From positions 1,364,001 through 1,428,000 of the forward strand of contig JAWHQI010000065.1 of NCBI GenBank assembly GCA_033032865.1: a DNA stretch of 64,000 bases. Reading direction: 5' to 3'. The stretch's first letter is position 1, and each line of letters begins with the position of its first letter. The position numbers were made by a program, and so were the translations under genes. Below, one piece after another: positions 9,842 through 20,361 of the stretch. Source of the DNA: Dactylorhiza incarnata. Lineage: Eukaryota > Streptophyta > Magnoliopsida > Asparagales > Orchidaceae. The notes under the pieces are model-generated. The model did not search any database and was not told the origin of the DNA. It saw only the letters and a list, made by a program, of their open reading frames with translations.

Positions 9842-11028
9842 GAGCCGAGCTCACTTGGAGGTGGAGGAAACTCCACACCTAGCAGGGAGCCAAGCTCACA
9901 TGGAGAGGGAGGGAACTCCACACCTAACAGGGAGCCAAGCTCACCTGGAGGTGGAGGAAACTCCACACCGGCTCACCTGGAGGGGGAGGAAACTCCACAC
10001 CGAGCAGGGAGCCAAGCTCACCTGGAGGGGGAGGAAACTCCACACCCAGCAGGGAGCCAAGCTCACCTAGAGGGGGAGGGGACTCCACACCTACCAGGGA
10101 GCCGAGCTCACCTGGAGGTGGAGGAAACTCCAAACCTAGCAGGGAGCCAAACTCACCTGGAGGGGGAGAAAACTCCACACCTAGTAGGGAGCCAAGCTCA
10201 CATGGAGGGGGAGGAAACTCCACACCAAATAGGGAGCCAAGCTCACCTGGAGGGGGAGGAAACTCCACACCTAACAGGGAGCCAAGCTCGCCTGGAGGGG
10301 GAGGAAACTCCACACATAACAGGGAGCCAAGTTAACCTGGAGGGGGAGGAAACTCCACACCTAGCAGGGAGCCAAGTTCACCTGGAGGGGGAGGGGACTC
10401 CACACCTACCAGGGAGCCGAGCTCACCTGGAGGTGGAGGAAACTCAACATCGAGCAGGGAGCCAAACTCACCTGGAGGTGGAGGAAACTCCACGCCTAGC
10501 AGGGAGCCAAACTCACCTGGAGGGGGAGGAAACTCCACACCTAGCAGGGAGTCAAGCTCACCTGGAGGGGGAGGAAACTCCACACCTAACAGGGAGCCAA
10601 GCTCACCTGAAGGGGGAGGAAACTCCACACCTAATAGGGAGCCAAGTTCACCTGGAGGGGGAGGAAACTCCACACCTAGCAGGGAGCAAAGCTCACCTGG
10701 AGGGGGAGGGGACTCCACACCTACCAGGGAGCCGACCTCACCTGGAGGTGGAAGAAACTCCACACCTAGCAGGGAGCCAAACTCACCTGGAGGGGGAGGA
10801 AACTCCACACCTAGCAGGGAGCCAAGCTCACCTGGAGGGGGAGGGAACTCCACACCTACTAGGGAGCTGAGCTCACCTGGAGGTGGAGGAAACTCCACAC
10901 CTAGCAGGGAGCCAAACTCACCTGGTGGGGGAGGAAACTCCACACCTAGTAGGGAGCCAAGCTCACCTGGAGGGGGAGGGGACTCCACACCTACCAGGGA
11001 GCCGAGCTCTCCTGGAGGGGGGAGGGAA
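9842..11028. repeat. 45-bp tandem array, about 26 copies
   Basis: The unit reads GAAACTCCACACCTAGCAGG followed by GAGCCAAGCTCACCTGGAGGGGGA, 45 bp in all, repeated with 5-15% variation. One unit near 9968 is shortened. Because 45 is divisible by three and stops are absent, long ORFs appear on both strands: a 15-residue repeat rich in Glu/Thr/His on plus and one rich in Pro/Gly/Leu on minus. I treat these as non-genic. Confidence 0.93.
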
Positions 11029-11149
11029 TCAAAAATTTATCGAACTATCCGAGGGTGGAGAACCAGTCCATGTCCCAGGTGCTTACCCTCATCGAGGGAT
11101 GGAGGGATTCCGCCATCTTACCAAACCAACTGGGGGAGAGAACCCACCC

Positions 11150-11862
11150 ACGTCCTAGGTGCCTAGCATACCTGGAGGCAGAGGAATTCAACACCATTTT
11201 ATCAAAGCAACTGAGGCAGAGATCCAATCCACGTCCTAGGTGCTTACCTTCATCTAGAGGCGGAGGAACTCCACCATCTTATCAAAGCAACTGAGGCAGA
11301 GATCCAATCCACGTCCTAGGTGCTTACCTTCACCTAGAGGCGGAGGAACTCCACCATCTTATCAAAGAAACTGAGGCAGAGATCCAATCCACGTCCTAGG
11401 TGCTTATCTTCTCCTAGAGGCGGAGGAACTCCACCATCTTATCAAAGCAATTGAGACAGAGATCCAATCCACGTCCTAGGTGCTTACCTTCACCTAGAGG
11501 CGGAGGAACTCCACCATCTTATCAAAGCAACTGAGGCAGAGATCCAATCCACGTCTTAGGTGCTTAGCTTACCTGGAGGTAGAGTAATTCAACACCAAAC
11601 CAATTGGGGGCGGAGTACCCGTCCACGTCCTAGGGGCCTAACTTGCCTGGAGGCAGAGGAACCCAACACCTTCCCAAACCAGTTGGGGGCGGTGTACCCG
11701 TCCGCGTCCTAGGGGCCTAGCTTACCTGGAGGCAGAGGAACTCGACACTTTTTAAACCAATTGGAGGTGGAATACCCATCCACGTCCTAGGGGCCTAGCT
11801 TACCTGGAGGCGGAGGAGCTCATCATCTTTCCAAGTCACTTAGTCAAGTAGCGAGTTGGCCC
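11150..11862. repeat. About 80-bp tandem array
   Basis: GAGATCCAATCCACGTCCTAGG recurs at 11219, 11299, 11379, 11459 and 11539 (period 80). Then come three more diverged units of 78-79 bp with CCACGTCCTAGGGGCCTAG (about 11622, 11701 and 11779). Each unit also carries a CACCTAGAGGCGGAGGAACTCC block reminiscent of the 45-bp unit, so the arrays probably grew from related seed sequence. Confidence 0.88.
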
Positions 11863-12900
11863 GATGAGTCTCCCATCTGCCGACATGACTAAGCCCGGAG
11901 AATGGTCTCTAGTCGGGGATCTTACCAAATGGGAGCTGAGCATCCATCCACGTCCTAGGTGCTTACCTTCACTTGGAGGCAGAGGAATTCAACATCTTCC
12001 CAAGCCACTCCGCATGTGGCGAGTCGACCCGATGAGTCTCCCATCTGCCGGCATGACTGAGCCCAGAGAATGGTCTCTAGTCGGGGATTTTACCAAATGG
12101 GAGCGGAGTATCCATCCACGTCCTAGGTGCTTACCTTCACCTGGAGGCAGAGGAATTCAACACCTTCCCAAGCCACTCCGCATATGGCGAGTCGACCCGA
12201 TGAGTCTCCCATCTGCCAGCATGACTGAGCCTGGAGAATGGTCTCTAGTCGGGGATTTTACCAAATGGGAGCGGAGTATCCATCCACGTCCTAGGTGCTT
12301 ACCTTCACCTGGAGGCAGAGGAATTCAACACCTTCCCAAGCCACTCCGCATGTGGCGAGTCGACCCGATGAGTCTCCCATCTGCTAGCATGATTGAGCCC
12401 GGAGAATGGTCTCTAGTCGGGGATTTTACCAATCAGTCGACCTGATGAGTCTCCCATCTGTCGGCATGACTGAGCCCAGAGAATGGTCTCTAGTCGGGGA
12501 TTTTACCAATCAGTCGACCCGATGAGTCTCCCATCTGCCGGCATGACTGAGCCCGGAGAATGGTCTCTATTTGGGGATTTTACCAATCAGTCGACCCGAT
12601 GAGTCTCCCATCTGCCGGCATGACTGAGCCCGGAGAATGGTCTCTAGTCGGGGATTTTTCCAATCAGTCGACCCGATGAGTCTCCCATCTGCCGGCATGG
12701 CTGAGCCCGGAGAATGGTATCTAGTCGGGGATTTTACCAATCAGTTAACCTGATGAGTCTCCCATCTGCTGGCATGACTGAGCCTGGAGAATGGTCTCTA
12801 GTCGGGGATTTTACCAACTGGGGGCGGAGTACCCATCCACATCCTAGGTGCTTACCTTCACCTGGAGGCAGAGGAACCCAACACCTTCCCCAAGCCACTT
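11863..12900. repeat. Composite array of 168-bp units followed by 77-bp units
   Basis: GATGAGTCTCCCATCTG occurs at 11863, 12031, 12199 and 12367 (period 168), then at 12444, 12521, 12598, 12675 and 12752 (period 77), then once more in a long unit. The 168-bp unit is the 77-bp unit plus a segment related to the 80-bp array (CCACGTCCTAGGTGCTTACC). The short units lack that segment. This is a higher-order repeat with a switch in register. Confidence 0.9.
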
Positions 12901-13079
12901 AGTCAAGGCGTTACCTGAAACCTCTTCATTCATCATCGAGGAGCTACCTGCTTATTACAACGCGCCCCTCTGGGCCTACTTGGTCACATGAACCTCGACC
13001 ATCTCCTTCATTACTTCCTCCATCTTCTTCGTCTTCTTATTCCTTTTCTTTCTCCTGGTCCTTCCTGCTTCGCTTGTCA
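12901..13079. other. Non-coding stretch between array and gag remnant
   Basis: The sequence is C/T-rich (TCTTCGTCTTCTTATTCC type). No family is recognisable apart from a possible continuation of the gag scrap on the minus strand with stops. Confidence 0.4.
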
Positions 13080-13440
13080 ACCTGAAGGCAGAGGACTTAT
13101 TCCTGAAACTGATCTGCGTAGCTTCCCTGCGTCTCCCCGTGCTTCTGTTGAATCAGGAACAGGGACTCCGCCCCCTTCCTGGTGAGACGGAGGCATCCTC
13201 CCCGCCCCCTCACTCGGGGCAGCTGGCCCCAGGAGAGCTGTTGAAGAGCGCTTGCGCTTGGAGGCTCAAGCCTTCCTCCGAGGCTGGCCCCTTCCCTTGC
13301 CAACGCGCTTGCTCTATCTCCATCAAAGACGGCGCGAACACAAGTGTTGGTGATGCCGAGCACTCTCCCTGAAGGGGGAGTGCAAACCGCAAGACTTCCT
13401 GGATTGACTTCTTGAACTCCTTGAAGTCACCTTTCTTCAT
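13080..13440 (-). pseudogene. Truncated gag of the non-autonomous element
   Basis: Starting from ATG at 13440, the minus strand gives an N-terminal piece with FKEFKKSIQEVLRFA. This parallels MFSDFKREVLDTLRFA near the start of the Tat gag. In another frame (13160-13097) the piece AESLF...YADQFQE parallels AESLFKVKQ...YADRFQEE of the Tat capsid domain. The intervening gag of about 170 residues is collapsed and the frame shifts. Downstream zinc-knuckle, protease and RT are absent. The fragment fixes the orientation and ancestry of the element. Confidence 0.7.
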
Positions 13441-13521
13441 GCACCCGCCGGCAGGGGTGAGTCCCCCAGCTCATCTCTTCCAGCCATGAGACTTGCTCAG
13501 ATCTTTCCGAACTAGCTGCTT

Positions 13522-13538
13522 CCACGCTCACAGCACCA
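13522..13538 (-). other. Primer-binding site of the non-autonomous element
   Basis: The reverse complement reads TGGTGCTGTGAGCGTGG, starting three bases from the right LTR. It differs by one base from the block at 53760-53776 in the Tat element (TGGTGCGGTGAGCGTGG). The tRNA used is not identified. Confidence 0.75.
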
Positions 13539-13541
13539 TAA

Positions 13542-14505
13542 TATTGAAACCATAGAACTGGTCTCGACGTTCGCAAGGGGGATGCAGCTAACCCTTACTT
13601 GACCCAAGCTAGAACCCTCGACCAGTTACTAAGAGCCGAAAGACTTTCCTTTGAATAACGCTTGAGTCTAGAAGCAGACCCCTTAAGCTGCAGCGTGGAG
13701 GTCCCACCACATACCCGGAAGCTCACTAGGAATTTCCCCTCCAAAGCCAATGCTGAGCCCGGGCACCTTGGAGGGCACTAAGGATCACCTCACCATCCAC
13801 CTTCCATGACAGGGGGAGGGGAGGGGTAGTGCTTGCTCACAACACACACGCGAGGGAGGGGGGGGGGGTACCAACATCCGTTCCCAAGGTGCCCATGGGG
13901 TCTATTTATAGACTTCCCAAAATTGGGCTGCGGATAGCCAAAATTCTGCTATCCGCAGCTCAACCACGAACCTAGACGATCAAAATGAGAGAGGGTGCGA
14001 GTGGAGGACGAGACGTCCACTCCCCCCGCCGAATGTCAAACAAGTAGATCGAGGTCCTTCTCCCTAACTGGGCGAGTGGACCTCACGGTCCACTACACTC
14101 TTCGGGCGAGTGGACCCTTGGTTACTACATGGGGCGAGTGGACCAAGGGTCCACTCGCCCACATCCTTGGGCGAGTGGACCCTTGGTCCACTCGCCCAAC
14201 TACATGGGGCGAGTGGACTAAGGGTCCACTCGCCCACATCCTTGGGCGAGTGGACCCTTGGTCCACTCGCCCAACTACAAGGGGCGAGTGGACCAAGGGT
14301 CCACTCGCCCACACCCTTTGGAGAGTGGACCCAAGGTCCACTCGACCAAGGGAATTTGCCCCCCTCCCCCCCCCCCCCCCCCCGGCCCTCTCTTTTTCTT
14401 CTTGACGACCTCCGCTGGTTTGGTTTGCTGCGTCGCGATCACCTTTTCCGTCACGACCTCATCCGTGTCGGGTCACACCGACTCGGAAAATATGAGGGTT
14501 GTACA
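13542..14505 (-). repeat. Right LTR (5' LTR in element orientation) of the non-autonomous element
   Basis: This is 964 bp long, starting TATTGAAACC (the other copy has TGTTG) and ending GGTTGTACA. The minus-strand TATA (CTATAAATAGA) is the reverse complement of 13901-13911. The palindrome cluster lies at 14105-14345 and has lost part of its first unit relative to the left LTR. Poly-G and poly-C runs at 13858-13868 and 14359-14383 differ in length from the partner. Confidence 0.93.
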
Positions 14506-14510
14506 TCTTG

Positions 14511-14956
14511 TGTCATTGAACACAAAGAGACTCATTTTCATTAGCCATAAGACACATAGGAGAAGAAGAAGAATTGCAAATGTAATCTAAGCAATACGCA
14601 TTCCCACTCCTAGTGCCTGAGAGAATGATCTCTAAGTCACGTGACTTTTTGATCAAGCACTTATCATTGTGGAATTCAATGACATAGCCTAAGTCACACA
14701 GTTGACTTATGCTTACAAGGTTGTGTTGCAAACCTTCAACATAAGCCACTTTTGTGATGGAGACTATGCCATTGGAAATCATACCATAACCTCCGGTGAT
14801 GCCCTTTTCTGATCCGCCAAAGATGACCTTAGGTCAATTCTTCACAGCTTTGTATTCCTGTAGAAGACTTTTGGTACCTATCATGTGCCTTGAGCACCCA
14901 CTGTCCAAGTACCACATTTGCCCAAGGCTGGTACTTGAACTAACCTGCAAGAAGGA
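14511..14956 (-). pseudogene. Sirevirus copy 2 protease and PR-INT linker
   Basis: The minus strand reads through a protease remnant near 14900-14783, including WYLDSGCSRHMIG-like wording. The linker follows (14782-14513), with KVAYVEGLQHNLVSISQLCDL and YVIEFHNDKCLIKK. It ends exactly at the insertion site 14506-14510. The linker continues in frame into the integrase on the other side of the inserted element at 8490. Confidence 0.82.
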
Positions 14957-14958
14957 AT

Positions 14959-16269
14959 TTAGTTACCCTTAGGAGCCCAATTAATTTTAGGTCCTAGGTT
15001 CTTGTTAGCATGAAAAGATGGCATCACACCTGCTGCAACCTTTACAGAAAGGCATTTCTTTGCACTTAGCACATTGGGATTGTGCCAACAATCTATGGCA
15101 AAGTGTCTCACCTTACCACAACACCAACATTCATGAATGTTGTATCTCCTCTTCTGAACATTTCTTAAGGTGAAATGAGCATTAATATGCTTATGTTCAG
15201 GAGGGAAGACAATAGTATTCTTCTTGTTCCTTTCAGCAATGATCTGGCTGAAGGTTAACTTGTGGACAGTCTTAGCAGCCTTTGTCTTAATGACATCAAC
15301 TTTCCTTGCCTTGGAAGCTAGGCAAGATTTGATGGCATCCGACACTGAGCTGTTAGACCTATCTACATGTTTGACAGCAGCCAAATGCTTGGCTGGAATA
15401 AACTTGGAAGAGCTTGCTTCCTTACTCTTGAATGATGGAGCTGAGGTACCAAAAACAAATGGTCCAGTATGTGCCATTTGAATTTCTTCATGGGGAGCCT
15501 TCATAGCACTCATCCCCATGCCCTTTCTTCCACAATGTGAATGAGTATTTTCCTTCCTATAGGAGCTCTCATTCTTCCAGTGACCATACATGTTGTCATG
15601 GTCATACTTGTTAAATGGAAGTAACACCTTTTGAAAGGTTGTATGAGGCTTAGCCTTAGCCTTGCTCCTTTCTCCACTCCCTTCACCCACTTCCATTTTA
15701 TTGAACCCTAGTCCTCTTCTATTGGTTTGAGAAGAAAAGGTGTCAATAATTGGAAGCACTGATTTGGGCTTGGAGAATTGAGCCACTAGGCTCTTTTCTT
15801 TAAGAAGCTTCTCCTCAAGGTCCTTGATGACCTTGTTCTTTTGGGAAATGGTGCTCAATTGGACAACTGCTATCCCCTTGAGTTGGTTAATTTCTCTACT
15901 CATCTGAGCCACCATGGTAGGTGACTCAGTGCAATCTTTCTTAGCCAACTTAAGGGAAGCAATTTCTTGAGCCTGCCTCTTGGCCAGCTTTTTGCTCTTT
16001 TTCAGAGCATCCAATAAGGCATCATACTTGTCAATCAATTGATTGACATCCACTTCAGATTCTGAATCATTTTCATCAATTGATGAGCAAGCTTCAGAGT
16101 CTGGTATTGACTCATACTCAGAAGAAGGGGGAAGAATAGGTACCTTATTAGGAATGTCCTGACTATCTTCATCATCATCTGTTATGGTCATTAAGCCATA
16201 ATGTTCTCTTGCATCTTCATCGTCCTCTATATCACTGTCTGAATGTGATGGAGGGGTCATGATGCCCAC
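14959..16269 (-). pseudogene. Sirevirus copy 2 gag, C-terminal portion with zinc knuckle (436 codons open)
   Basis: Order on the minus strand: an acidic region (SDSDIEDDEDA), a predicted coiled coil at about residues 75-175, a basic Ser-rich region, the conserved KAPHEEIQM stretch at about 255, and a zinc knuckle near residue 385 (CWCCGKVRHFAIDC, CX2CX4HX4C). It ends in NWAPKGN. Sirevirus gag proteins are long, with this kind of C-terminal coiled-coil extension. The frame is open but disconnected from the capsid part by stops and shifts at about 16270-16330, so it is not a complete gene. Confidence 0.8.
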
Positions 16270-16326
16270 CTATGCAGCAAGAAAGTCCTTATCTTACTCA
16301 GCTGCAAACAACCCAATATAGGCTTC

Positions 16327-16848
16327 TTATTCTACATCTGAGTCTGAGGATGAAGACTCATATTCACTCCAGCTTTTGTTTTTCTTTGCTAGGAAGGACT
16401 TTTCTCCCTTTCTTCCCTTTTGGTGATAAGCTTTCTTATCACCGTTCTCCTTTCTCTGCTTATTGCAGCAATAGCAAATTACATTAGATGAAACATGTTT
16501 AACATGTTTAGAATCATACCTGTCCCCTTTGGGGTGCTGCTTGTCTGATCTGTTGAGATCCTTCCTGGAATGTGAGGAGGAGGAAGGCTTGTTCTTCCAC
16601 TGCTTCCTCCTCATTATCTTCTTGAAATGCCTTGAGAAGGCAGCAAACTCCTCATCAGAAGAGCTGCTATCAAATGAGTTGTACTCAGAATTTTCTAAGC
16701 CAGCAACACTTTTTGGAGGTGTAGGCATCCTTGCCTTGCTCTTCTTGGATCCCTCAGCCTTGAGGGCCACAATCCTCTCCCTTGCATGAGGTATGGAGGA
16801 TGTGTCCTCCTCCTTCCTGGCAGATAGTTGCATCTCATAGGAGAGCAA
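16327..16848 (-). pseudogene. Sirevirus copy 2 gag, middle portion
   Basis: The minus strand encodes LSYEMQLSARKEED, a basic linker, KSVAGLENSEYNSF, a Phe/Lys stretch (FAAFSRHFKKIM) and a first cysteine cluster (ICYCCNKQRKENGD) where the knuckle histidine spacing is disturbed. It is followed by a Ser/Asp-rich tail. The frame overlaps, in a different register, the upstream capsid segment, marking a frameshift near 16850. Confidence 0.75.
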
Positions 16849-17473
16849 CTTTCCAAACAGAGTATGGGAGGAGTCTCACCCAGCTTTGCCACCTCCCTGA
16901 TGACACATATCTTGGTATCCCAATCTCTAGTTAGAGATCTTAGGAATTTGTCATTCAGCTCATAATGAGTGAAGGTCTTTTCATAGGTCCTCAACTCATT
17001 CACTATCCTGAAGAATCTTTCATAGCAATCAGCTATGCATTCCAGGCTTTGTTGCCTGAAGGCTTTATACTCCTGATTGAGGAGGGATTTCCTATCATCC
17101 CTCACCTCTTCAGTCCCTTCCATGTACACTATTAGTGTATCCCATATGTCCTTGGCATTCTCGCAGTGTACCAAGTTCTGGAATGTTGAATCATCAATAG
17201 CATTGACTATAATGTTTTGAGCTCTTTTGTCCATTGTTGCCAATGCTATCTCATCCAAGTCATTTTAGTGTATAACTTGCCTACCTGACTAGTAGGATCA
17301 ATGGTGGAGGGCTTTGTGATAAGAAATGGGCCTTCCTAAACAGAGATATAGATCCTAGGGTCTGAGGCCTCCATGAAAAGCCTAACCCTTTGCTTCCAAA
17401 TGCCAAAGGTTTCCTTTTTGCATATAGGAAGCTTCATAGACCCCATCTCCTTCTGAACTCCATTGGTAGCCAT
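16849..17473 (-). pseudogene. Sirevirus copy 2 gag, N-terminal and capsid portion
   Basis: The likely start is ATG at 17473, 65 bases after the PBS. The beginning reads MATNGVQKEMGSMKLP and FGIWKQRVRLFMEASD, the usual copia gag opening. A stop and a one-base shift fall near 17260-17330. From 17258 the UBN2-type capsid continues: TMDKRAQNIIVNAI, KDIWDTLIVYMEGTEEV, SLLNQEYKAFRQ and FLRSLTRDWD. The fragment gives the element its gag identity but cannot encode a full protein. Confidence 0.82.
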
Positions 17474-17537
17474 TGAATTCAGATCTAACAATACCTATGT
17501 AGGACCTGGTCAGAGTGTTAAGTCCTGTTTGACCAAC

Positions 17538-17553
17538 ATCCCTCTGATACCAC
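17538..17553 (-). other. Primer-binding site of Sirevirus copy 2
   Basis: The reverse complement reads TGGTATCAGAGGGATG, beginning one base from the LTR end (CTATCA, plus position 17555). TGGTATCAGAG is complementary to the 3' end of the plant initiator methionine tRNA, the standard primer of copia elements. Confidence 0.9.
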
Positions 17554-17554
17554 T

Positions 17555-18870
17555 TGATAGTTTATAGGTATGTAGACTAATTCACCTAGAGGGGAGGGGT
17601 GAATAAATGTCTTTGATTTTTACTTAGTTACTTTTTCTAGTACACAAAATAACAAGCACACACAGAAAACACACAAGTGTTTATAGTGGTTCCCCAAGAC
17701 AGTGTGTCTATGGGTAGTCCACTTTCCCTCTACACCTTTCTAATAGTGTGTTAGACAAGGCAAACTTCTCCAATCTCAGCTCCTAGAGCTTACAACTCAG
17801 ATCCCTCGGGATCTCTCAGGCTTACTCCAAGCCCTACCTCAGGCTAACCAGCCCTACCTCTCAGAGTGATCCCACTGCTACATCTCAGAGATCCCCTTGA
17901 CCTCCTACCTCAGGCCTATCAAGAAGCCCTACTTCTCAGGAAAATTTCCATACAACTCAGGCTAAACAACCCTACAACCTCAAGCCTAACAGCCCTACAG
18001 CTCAGGTTCTGCAACCCTACACACTCAGGAAATGTGCCTTACAAGCTCAGAACAATACAGTTCCTATAGAGAATAAATGTAAAGCTTACAACATTAGACA
18101 GCACTGGAATGATGTCTTCTGTTGTTCCTGCACAGTTGGTGCTTCCTTGAAACTTGGCTGAATGTAAACATCAGTCCTTGCTTCTAACTGATCCTTCACT
18201 TCAGTTGAGGAGAAAGGATCACCTTGCTCTTATGAGTAGAAGAGCTATCTTCTCTCTTTATGTCTTCTTGCTGGTTCAGTAAGCAGGAGAAGGAGAGAGC
18301 TTGAAAGCCGTCAATGGAACAGTGATTAGAGCTTTTTACTTTTCAACACACCAACAGGTCCTTTTGAAAGTGCCCTAACATGTTCTTTTATACTCCATGT
18401 GTATTCAATGGCTCTTAAAGGGGCCCCTGACACATTGGAAGAGGATAGAATGCTTTATCTCTCCTTTACAGTTGTTTGCGCCAAAAGCCAGTCGCGCCAC
18501 TGTTTTCTTCCAGATTTGAATCTGTCTCAGTGGTTGGGATGAGACAGCCTTCTGTCTCAGCGGTTGAACTGCTTTCATCTCAGCGGTTCCGCTGAGACAG
18601 TTTCTCATCTCAGCGAATTTTGTCTACCTGCAGCTCAGTGGGGCAGATTACTTCTCAGCGGCTCCTGGTCCTGTCTCAGCGGTTCCGCTGAGACAATGAC
18701 TCCTTCTCAGCGGTTTTGACAGCAAACCTCTGAACTTATTCCAATGTTTGGAATATCTTAACCCTGCACATTCCTGATGCAAAGTAGGCTTTATCAAATA
18801 CAATATGTACTTAGCATTGCGAGTGATGCCTCTTCAAATCAAGGGAACATTGATGGCAATATTCCCAACA
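17555..18870 (-). repeat. 5' LTR of Sirevirus copy 2
   Basis: In element orientation the LTR begins TGTTGGGAATATTGCC at 18870 and ends CTATCA at 17555 (1316 bp). A TATA box, GTATAAAAGAAC, is the reverse complement of 18383-18394. Upstream of it (18520-18716) is a cluster of palindromes with core CTCAGCGG/CCGCTGAG. At 17760-18050 a pyrimidine-rich stretch with repeated CCTAC(C/A)TCAGG lies in the transcribed part. The partner LTR is not in the window. Confidence 0.85.
18520..18716. repeat. Palindrome cluster in the Sirevirus copy 2 LTR
   Basis: TCTCAGCGGTTCCGCTGAGA occurs twice (18578-18597 and 18674-18693), along with at least six single copies of (T)CTCAGCGG or CTCAGTGG. Arms of 8-10 bp flank a TT centre. 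Clusters of short palindromes upstream of the TATA box are a known trait of Sirevirus LTRs. Confidence 0.88.
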
Positions 18871-20361
18871 ATCCTTACTCCCGGTCTTAGGACGTGTTTT
18901 GGTCCTTTCATCCTTTTTCTATGCTTGCATATGGTTGTCTCTTTCACTAATTAGTGAAGTGTAGGACTCCCTCTAGTTCTTCGGAACTCCGGGTCGATTG
19001 TGTCCGTCCCCGACATTTATTGCATGTAGAAATCTGGTTGTCGTATGTATTTACGTATTTTGTGTGAAGCATAGCCATGGCCGTTAGCCCGGATCGGTGA
19101 TGCTTGATTATGACATGCATTTAGGTTAAGCCTAGAATGCGTGCCGGAGTGACTCCGTGAGATACACCATTCTAAATGCGTGACTTGAGTTTTCAGTGTC
19201 TTTTGGAGAACCTAATGGAAGCCCCATGCTTGGGTTGTGGTTGAACGCAAACCTTCACCACGAGTTTTGAAGTGAAGTTGTCTTGTACCTCCTTCTTTGG
19301 TTATGTTTGCGAAGCCTATATCCTCTTGTAAGGATTAAGTGTGTATCTTATCTTTTATTTAGCACTTGTATGTGTTAAGCCCTTGCGGGCCGACGCAAAG
19401 CCGTACCATCATCGTGCGATGGATCACGACGACTAGAGCACGGGCAAAGCAGAACCAAACTCGTTTCCATGCAGATTGGTGAGAGGTCATAAATTCTTGT
19501 ACGTCGTACGATCACGGGAGAAGTCGTGGAAGGTGTTCACCTAGACCGGTCAAAAGCTTTTTTCCACCTAAGATTGTATAACTTAGGGCGGTGTTGGTGC
19601 TCGTGAAGGAGTACATTGGAAGCATGGCTTATGTGCATGAAATGTGTGGTCATGAGTACCCACATTTGTGTTGCTTTGAATTGATATTATGTTAGACTCA
19701 TGCGGTTGCTTAGGCGGTTGTGGGGATCCTCCAGGTGAACCCAACCAACATCATGTGCATACCTAGGTTCCCTTTTTTTGATGCTCAACCTAGAAGATTG
19801 ATTGCGCTTGAAACCTCACCTTATGTAGAATAGATGCGCTTTATTTATTATATTACATGTGACATGTACAACTTGCTTGCAGGTTAGCGGTGCCCCGCCC
19901 CTGAGCCGACTAGAATGGAGGGGGGGGGGGGGGGGAGGGTAGGATTGTTACACGGTTTGTGGTCAACTCATAACTGACCCTCGTTTACCTCTTATTTGTG
20001 GATGGTGCAGGTGCTAGTGAGCAGAGCGAGAAGTAGCGGGCTGATGCCCATTGCTGGGTTGGACCTTGAAGGCTAGCCTACTTTTACTGCTTTCTTTGTA
20101 TTGCGCGTGCTGATGTATGTTTTCAAGTTAATTACATGGTTGAATGTGAGGCCTTAAGGCCATAACTTTAATGTGTCATTCCTGAGTAAGTGGACATCTC
20201 TTATTTCCGTCTTAATGAAAGATTCCAATTACGCTTTGTTTATACTCTCGTGTAGTTCTTTTATGTGTATCATCTTATTAACGTCTAGCTAGTATGCTCA
20301 ATATGGCATGGGGTCCCGTCCAGACCTATTGTTATATTATTTGTATTGGCATGGTGTTACA
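18871..20361 (+). mobile_element. Gypsy-type LTR copy, plus orientation (left arm of an inverted pair)
   Basis: This arm matches the reverse complement of 21112-22571 followed by 57604-57799. It ends GGCATGGTGTTACA at 20361. Its start abuts the LTR of Sirevirus copy 2 at 18870/18871. No coding capacity is seen. A poly-G run of 16 lies at 19920-19935. The absence of a PBS after 20361 argues against it being a 5' LTR in its present place. Confidence 0.75.

Larger units (their letters stand above)
8491..14505 (-). mobile_element. Non-autonomous LTR retrotransposon related to the Tat element, about 6.0 kb
   Basis: Two direct LTRs (8491-9461 and 13542-14505) share ends TGTTGAAACC/TATTGAAACC and GGTTGTACA. 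The 5-bp target duplication is TCTTG (8486-8490 and 14506-14510). The PBS side is next to the right LTR and the PPT side next to the left LTR, so the element runs on the minus strand. The interior has only a gag scrap and several tandem arrays, with no pol. LTR segments, PBS (16/17 identical over a 17-base block) and PPT match the element at 40252-55295, indicating a relative that depends on a Tat-type partner. Confidence 0.93.
8106..18870 (-). mobile_element. Ty1/copia Sirevirus-type element, copy 2, split by a later insertion
   Basis: From right to left on the minus strand this comprises a 5' LTR (17555-18870), an initiator-Met-type PBS (17553-17538), gag (17473-14959), protease (14956-14511) and then integrase (8490-8106). 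The gap 8491-14505 is a separate element with a TCTTG duplication. Across it the protein reading passes from the protease-integrase linker straight into the integrase zinc-binding region. The pol downstream of about 8106 and the other LTR are missing. It is related to copy 1 in gag and protease. Confidence 0.85.

Noticed and set aside
9924..10988. Long ORFs on both strands with Pro/Gly- or Glu/His-rich repeats
   Set aside because: They derive from the 45-bp array, whose period is a multiple of three without stops.
9842..12900. Direct repeats that could look like a CRISPR array
   Set aside because: Units are contiguous with no unique spacers, and the sequence is a plant retrotransposon.
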